Part shown: positions 19,526-22,592 of the stretch, in pieces
Layout: the number at the start of each line of letters is the position of its first letter
Numbering within the stretch: position 1 is the stretch's first letter
Assembly: GCA_035636195.1 (NCBI GenBank)
Contig: DASPZP010000300.1
Coordinates: 1 to 22,592 of the forward strand
Source: Anaeromyxobacter_A sp035636195
Lineage (GTDB): Bacteria > Myxococcota > Myxococcia > Myxococcales > Anaeromyxobacteraceae
Reading direction: 5' to 3'
DNA length: 22,592 bases
The notes under the pieces: model-generated
The model's database searches: none
Told to the model about the DNA's origin: nothing
What the model saw: only the letters and a program-made list of their open reading frames with translations
Program-made: the position numbers and the translations under genes

Positions 19526-21205
19526 CTATCCGGCGAGCACGCGCGCCAGGTCGTTCTTGAAGACGACGATCATGAGCATGACGAGCAGCACGATCCCGAC
19601 CAGGTTCGCGATCTCGCGGGCGCGGATGGAGAGCGGCCGGCGCGTGACGCTCTCGATGAGGCAGGCGGCGAGGTGTCCGCCGTCGAGCACGGGGATGGGG
19701 AGCAGGTTCATGAGCCCCAGGTTCACGCTGATGAGCGCCATCTTGAAGAGGAAGCTCTGCAGCCCCTCCTCGGCCGCCTGGGCGGCGATGGAGAAGAGCA
19801 TGATGGGGCCGCCCACCGTCTTGAAGCTGATGTCGCCGGTGACGATGCGGGCGATGCTGAGCACGGTGAGGCGCACCACCTCGTTGAGGTTCTCGACCGC
19901 CCCGCGCGCCGCGTCGAGCGGGCCGATGCGGAGTGGCACGCGCTCGACGAGGAGCGCCGCCGGCTCCACCAGCGCCCGCTGCTCGGGGAAGAAGCCGAGC
20001 ACGAGCCGCTTCTGCGGCTCGCGCGTCATCTCGTCGAGCTCGCTCTTCTCGGTCGGGACGAGCGTCACCTGGCGGCCGCCGGCGAGCGTGAGTTTCACCT
20101 GCTCGCCCGCCTTGAAGTCGCTCGAGCGCGCGTTGATGTCCCGGAACGAGCGCACCGGGTGGCCGTTCACGGCGAGGATGGCGTCGCCGCGGCGCAGGCC
20201 GGCCTTCTCCGCCGGACTGCCCGGAGTCACCACCGCCACGTAGGTGGAGATGCCCGGATCGGCCAGGGCGAAGCTCGGGCCGCCGCCGCTGCAGGTCGGC
20301 ACCGCCCGCAGCGCCAGCGGCCGGTAGCTCGAGAGCGCCGCCCCCGGCAAGCCCACCGCCTCCTCGCGCACCACGTCCAGGTCGACCGGCGTGCACCCGG
20401 CGGCGGCGAGGGCGCGCCGGAGCTCGCCGGCGTGGGCGATCTTCTGGCCCGCCACCGAGACGACCAGGTCGAACGGCTGGAGCGGCCCGGCCGCGCCAGG
20501 GCCGACGGGCGCCACCACGGCCGGTGAATAGGCCGGCGTGACCCCGATGACGCCGCGGAAGGTGGTCTCGATGAGGTTCGACTCGCGCTCCCGCGCGGGC
20601 GTGATGGTGATGGGCGGCAGCCGCCGCCCGTCGCGCTCCACCTCGAACTGGAGCGGCTCGCCCGGGTGCGGCGAGACGAGCTCGCGCAGGTCGCTGAAGT
20701 ACACCACCGACCGCGCCGCCCCGCCCGGAGCGGTCACGCTCACGATCCGATCGCCCGCCTGGAGTCCAGCCTCGGCGGCGGGAGAGCCCGGTGAGAGCGC
20801 GCCCACCCGCGACCCGGGCACGAGCTGCCCGTTCTGCGCGAGCCCGAGGGCGAAGTAGACGAAGGCCGGGAAGACGAGGTTCATGACCGGCCCGGCCGCC
20901 GCGATGACGAAGCGGCGCCACGGCTGCTGCTCGAGGAACCCGCGTCCGCGGTCCTCCGGCGCCAGGTCCTCCGACGGGTCGTCGCCGGCCATCTTCACGT
21001 AGCCGCCGAGCGGGAGCACCGCGACGCGGTACTCGGTCTCGCCGCGGGTGAAGCCGAACAGCCGCGGCCCGAAGCCGATGGAGAAGCGCAGCACCTTCAC
21101 GCCGAGGAGCTTCGCGGCGATGAAGTGGCCGAGCTCGTGGACGAAGATGAGGCCCCCCAGGAGCAGGGCGATCGAGCCGGCCTTGAACAGGAAGTCCGTG
21201 GGCAT
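19526..21205 (-). CDS. rseP: RseP-type site-2 protease with extended PDZ region
   Basis: 559 residues, ATG start with GGAAGGA just upstream. HELGH (23-27) and NLLPIPVLDGG (500-510, D508) form the zinc site of the S2P fold, with membrane helices at about 10-30, 98-122, and after 470. RseP cleaves membrane-bound anti-sigma factors, such as RseA in E. coli, and clears signal peptides. Two clear PDZ domains are seen at about 125-205 (SPGSPAAEAGLQAGDRIVSV) and 318-385 (TPGSPAEKAGLRRGDAILAV). Between them, residues 220-300 contain a PDZ-like remnant, FDLVVSVAGQKIAHAGELRR, without the AGL..GD part. This makes the protein about 100 residues longer than E. coli RseP (about 450). It stands between dxr and tsaB, 12 bp after dxr, in the widely conserved cdsA-dxr-rseP order. 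Confidence 0.94.
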   Translation of the reverse strand: MPTDFLFKAGSIALLLGGLIFVHELGHFIAAKLLGVKVLRFSIGFGPRLFGFTRGETEYRVAVLPLGGYVKMAGDDPSEDLAPEDRGRGFLEQQPWRRFVIAAAGPVMNLVFPAFVYFALGLAQNGQLVPGSRVGALSPGSPAAEAGLQAGDRIVSVTAPGGAARSVVYFSDLRELVSPHPGEPLQFEVERDGRRLPPITITPARERESNLIETTFRGVIGVTPAYSPAVVAPVGPGAAGPLQPFDLVVSVAGQKIAHAGELRRALAAAGCTPVDLDVVREEAVGLPGAALSSYRPLALRAVPTCSGGGPSFALADPGISTYVAVVTPGSPAEKAGLRRGDAILAVNGHPVRSFRDINARSSDFKAGEQVKLTLAGGRQVTLVPTEKSELDEMTREPQKRLVLGFFPEQRALVEPAALLVERVPLRIGPLDAARGAVENLNEVVRLTVLSIARIVTGDISFKTVGGPIMLFSIAAQAAEEGLQSFLFKMALISVNLGLMNLLPIPVLDGGHLAACLIESVTRRPLSIRAREIANLVGIVLLVMLMIVVFKNDLARVLAG

Positions 21206-21217
21206 TCGCGTCCTTCC

Positions 21218-22369
21218 TCACCCGCCCAGGCGACGGGCGGCCTGGTGGCGGCCCCAGTCGCTCGCCTCGAGCGCCTGCTCGACCGAGGAGAGCGGCTCGA
21301 CGACCTGCGCCTCCAGCACCTCCTCGCACACCTCGGCGATGCGGGTGAAGGCGCAGCGGCCGGCGAGGAACGCCTCCACCGCGGCCTCGTCGGCGCCGGA
21401 GAGCGCGGCCGGCGCCGTCCCGCCCGCCTCGAGGGCGCGATAGGCGAGCGTGAAGGCGGGGAAGCGCGCCGGGTCGGGCGGCTCGAAGGTGAGCCGGCCG
21501 AGCCGCGAGAGATCCAGCGGCGGCAGGTCCAGCCGCAGCCGCTCGGGGAAGGCGAGGGCGTAGCTGATCGGCCCGCGCATGTCGGAGATGCCGAGCTGCG
21601 CCACCACCGAGCCATCCACGTACTCGACCATCGAGTGCACGATCGACTCCGGGTGCACGACGATGTCGATGCGCCGCGGCTCGATGTCGAAGAGCCAGCG
21701 CGCCTCGATCACCTCCAGGCCCTTGTTCATGAGCGTCGCCGAGTCGATGGTGATCTTGGCCCCCATCGACCAGTTCGGGTGCTTCAACGCGCGGGCGGGC
21801 GTCACCGCGGCCAGCTCCCCGGCGGCGACGGTGCGGAGCGGCCCGCCGGAGGCGGTGAGGAGGAGCCGGCGGACGTAGGCGCGATCATGCCCGACGAGCG
21901 CCTGGAAGATGGCGCTGTGCTCGGAGTCGACGGGCAGGATGGTGACGCCCTTCTCGGCGGCGCGCCGCATGAGCAGCTCGCCCGCCAGCACCATCGACTC
22001 CTTGTTCGCGAGCCCGATGTCCTTCCCCGCCTCGACCGCCGCGGCGGTCGAGCGCAGACCGGCCCCGCCGGAGATGGCGGCGAGGACGCCGTCCACCTCG
22101 GAGAGCGTGGCGAGGGCAGCCACGCCGGCATCGCCCTCGAGCACCTCCGGGCCACCCGGGCCGAGCAGCTCGCGCGCGCGGCTCGCGGCGACCGGATCGG
22201 CGAGGGCCACCACCCGCGGCCGGAAGCGGCGCGCCTGCTCCACCAGCTTCTCCGCGTTCTTCCCCGCCGCGAGCGCCACCACCTCGAAGCGGCCGGGGGC
22301 GCGATCGACGACGTCGAGAGCTTGTACCCCGACGGAGCCCGTCGAACCGAGGATGGCGAGGCGCTTCAT
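21218..22369 (-). CDS. dxr: 1-deoxy-D-xylulose 5-phosphate reductoisomerase
   Basis: 383 residues, ATG start. Dxr converts 1-deoxy-D-xylulose 5-phosphate to MEP with NADPH, the committed step of the non-mevalonate isoprenoid pathway, which supplies undecaprenyl carriers and quinones. GSTGSVG (8-14) binds NADPH. The metal ligands fall at D148 and E150 (PVDSEHSAIFQ) and E219 (NKGLEV), equivalent to D150, E152 and E231 of the E. coli enzyme. LANKESMV (120-127), HPNWSMG (197-203) and KITIDSATLMNKGLE are all intact. The length is normal for the family. It follows cdsA by 58 bp and precedes rseP by 12 bp. Identity is certain at the family level. Confidence 0.96.
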   Translation of the reverse strand: MKRLAILGSTGSVGVQALDVVDRAPGRFEVVALAAGKNAEKLVEQARRFRPRVVALADPVAASRARELLGPGGPEVLEGDAGVAALATLSEVDGVLAAISGGAGLRSTAAAVEAGKDIGLANKESMVLAGELLMRRAAEKGVTILPVDSEHSAIFQALVGHDRAYVRRLLLTASGGPLRTVAAGELAAVTPARALKHPNWSMGAKITIDSATLMNKGLEVIEARWLFDIEPRRIDIVVHPESIVHSMVEYVDGSVVAQLGISDMRGPISYALAFPERLRLDLPPLDLSRLGRLTFEPPDPARFPAFTLAYRALEAGGTAPAALSGADEAAVEAFLAGRCAFTRIAEVCEEVLEAQVVEPLSSVEQALEASDWGRHQAARRLGG

Positions 22370-22427
22370 GCGCGCGGTTGTAACCCCGGCGCCACGGCGG
22401 TGCGGAAGAAACTACTCCGCGCGCGCC

Positions 22428-22592
22428 TCACCGGACCGTGGTCGCCCACAGATACACCCATGGTGCGACGAAGAGCAGCGCGTCGATGCGGTCGAGGAGC
22501 CCGCCATGGCCAGGGATGAGCCGGCCGGAGTCCTTCACCCCGGCCGAGCGCTTCAGCATCGATTCGCAGAGGTCACCGAGCGGGCCCAGCAC
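22428..22592 (-). CDS. cdsA: Phosphatidate cytidylyltransferase, C-terminal part
   Basis: The last 54 codons, ending at the TGA at 22428-22430; the rest lies beyond the window edge. GPLGDLCESMLKRSAGVKDS followed by IPGHGGLLDRIDALLF is the CDP-alcohol-forming cytidylyltransferase signature (the usual S-x3-KR-x4-KD...PGHGG-x2-DR-x-D pattern). CdsA makes CDP-diacylglycerol from phosphatidate and CTP in the inner membrane. It is upstream of dxr with a 58-bp gap, and its product feeds PgsA, encoded at the other end of this window. The call is firm even from the fragment because this motif is diagnostic. Confidence 0.93.
   Translation of the reverse strand: MLGPLGDLCESMLKRSAGVKDSGRLIPGHGGLLDRIDALLFVAPWVYLWATTVR

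Overview
The window is about 22.6 kb of very G+C-rich bacterial chromosome (roughly 70% by eye). It is densely coding, with frequent GTG starts and many 4-bp ATGA/GTGA gene overlaps. The gene content points to the Myxococcota, most likely an Anaeromyxobacter-like lineage: a bactofilin pair followed by a PadC-like ParB-domain protein, a protein with a MYXO-CTERM-type tail beside a myxobacterial outer-membrane barrel, and TPR-rich envelope genes. This placement is inferred from gene content only. I see no rRNA, tRNA, CRISPR array, prophage or IS element.

Layout, left to right. The 3' end of a GT9 glycosyltransferase (+) meets pgsA (-) at a shared CTAG stop. pgsA is the last gene of a minus-strand operon: lytic transglycosylase, TPR-AIM24 protein, pgsA. 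nadB (+) diverges from that operon and ends at a hairpin facing a second minus-strand operon: bactofilin 1, bactofilin 2, padC-like, pyrE, lipoprotein. That operon has a good sigma70-type promoter at 7720-7748. Next come an alpha/beta hydrolase and a large periplasmic TPR protein (TTG start), then a BldC/MerR-like regulator with a degenerate receiver domain, divergent from a Nit-family amidohydrolase (+). The amidohydrolase meets an outer-membrane barrel gene at another shared CTAG stop; the barrel gene overlaps a MYXO-CTERM-anchored FnIII protein. The right third, all on the minus strand, reads cdsA (partial), dxr, rseP, tsaB, a second site-2 protease, a small lipoprotein, an SDR39U1/TIGR01777 protein, asd, and a Cys-less Asd paralogue (usg-like).

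Much of the window serves the envelope and cell organisation: phospholipid synthesis (cdsA, pgsA), isoprenoid precursors (dxr), a diaminopimelate/lysine-branch enzyme (asd), murein remodelling (slt), intramembrane proteolysis (rseP and a second S2P), LPS glycosylation (GT9) and a bactofilin scaffold. NAD synthesis (nadB), UMP synthesis (pyrE) and tRNA t6A modification (tsaB) are embedded among these.

The most interesting region is 5297-7665. There a reduced bacOP-padC scaffold module is translationally coupled to pyrE, and the padC-like gene carries an in-frame 132-bp palindromic repeat cluster between its two folded parts.
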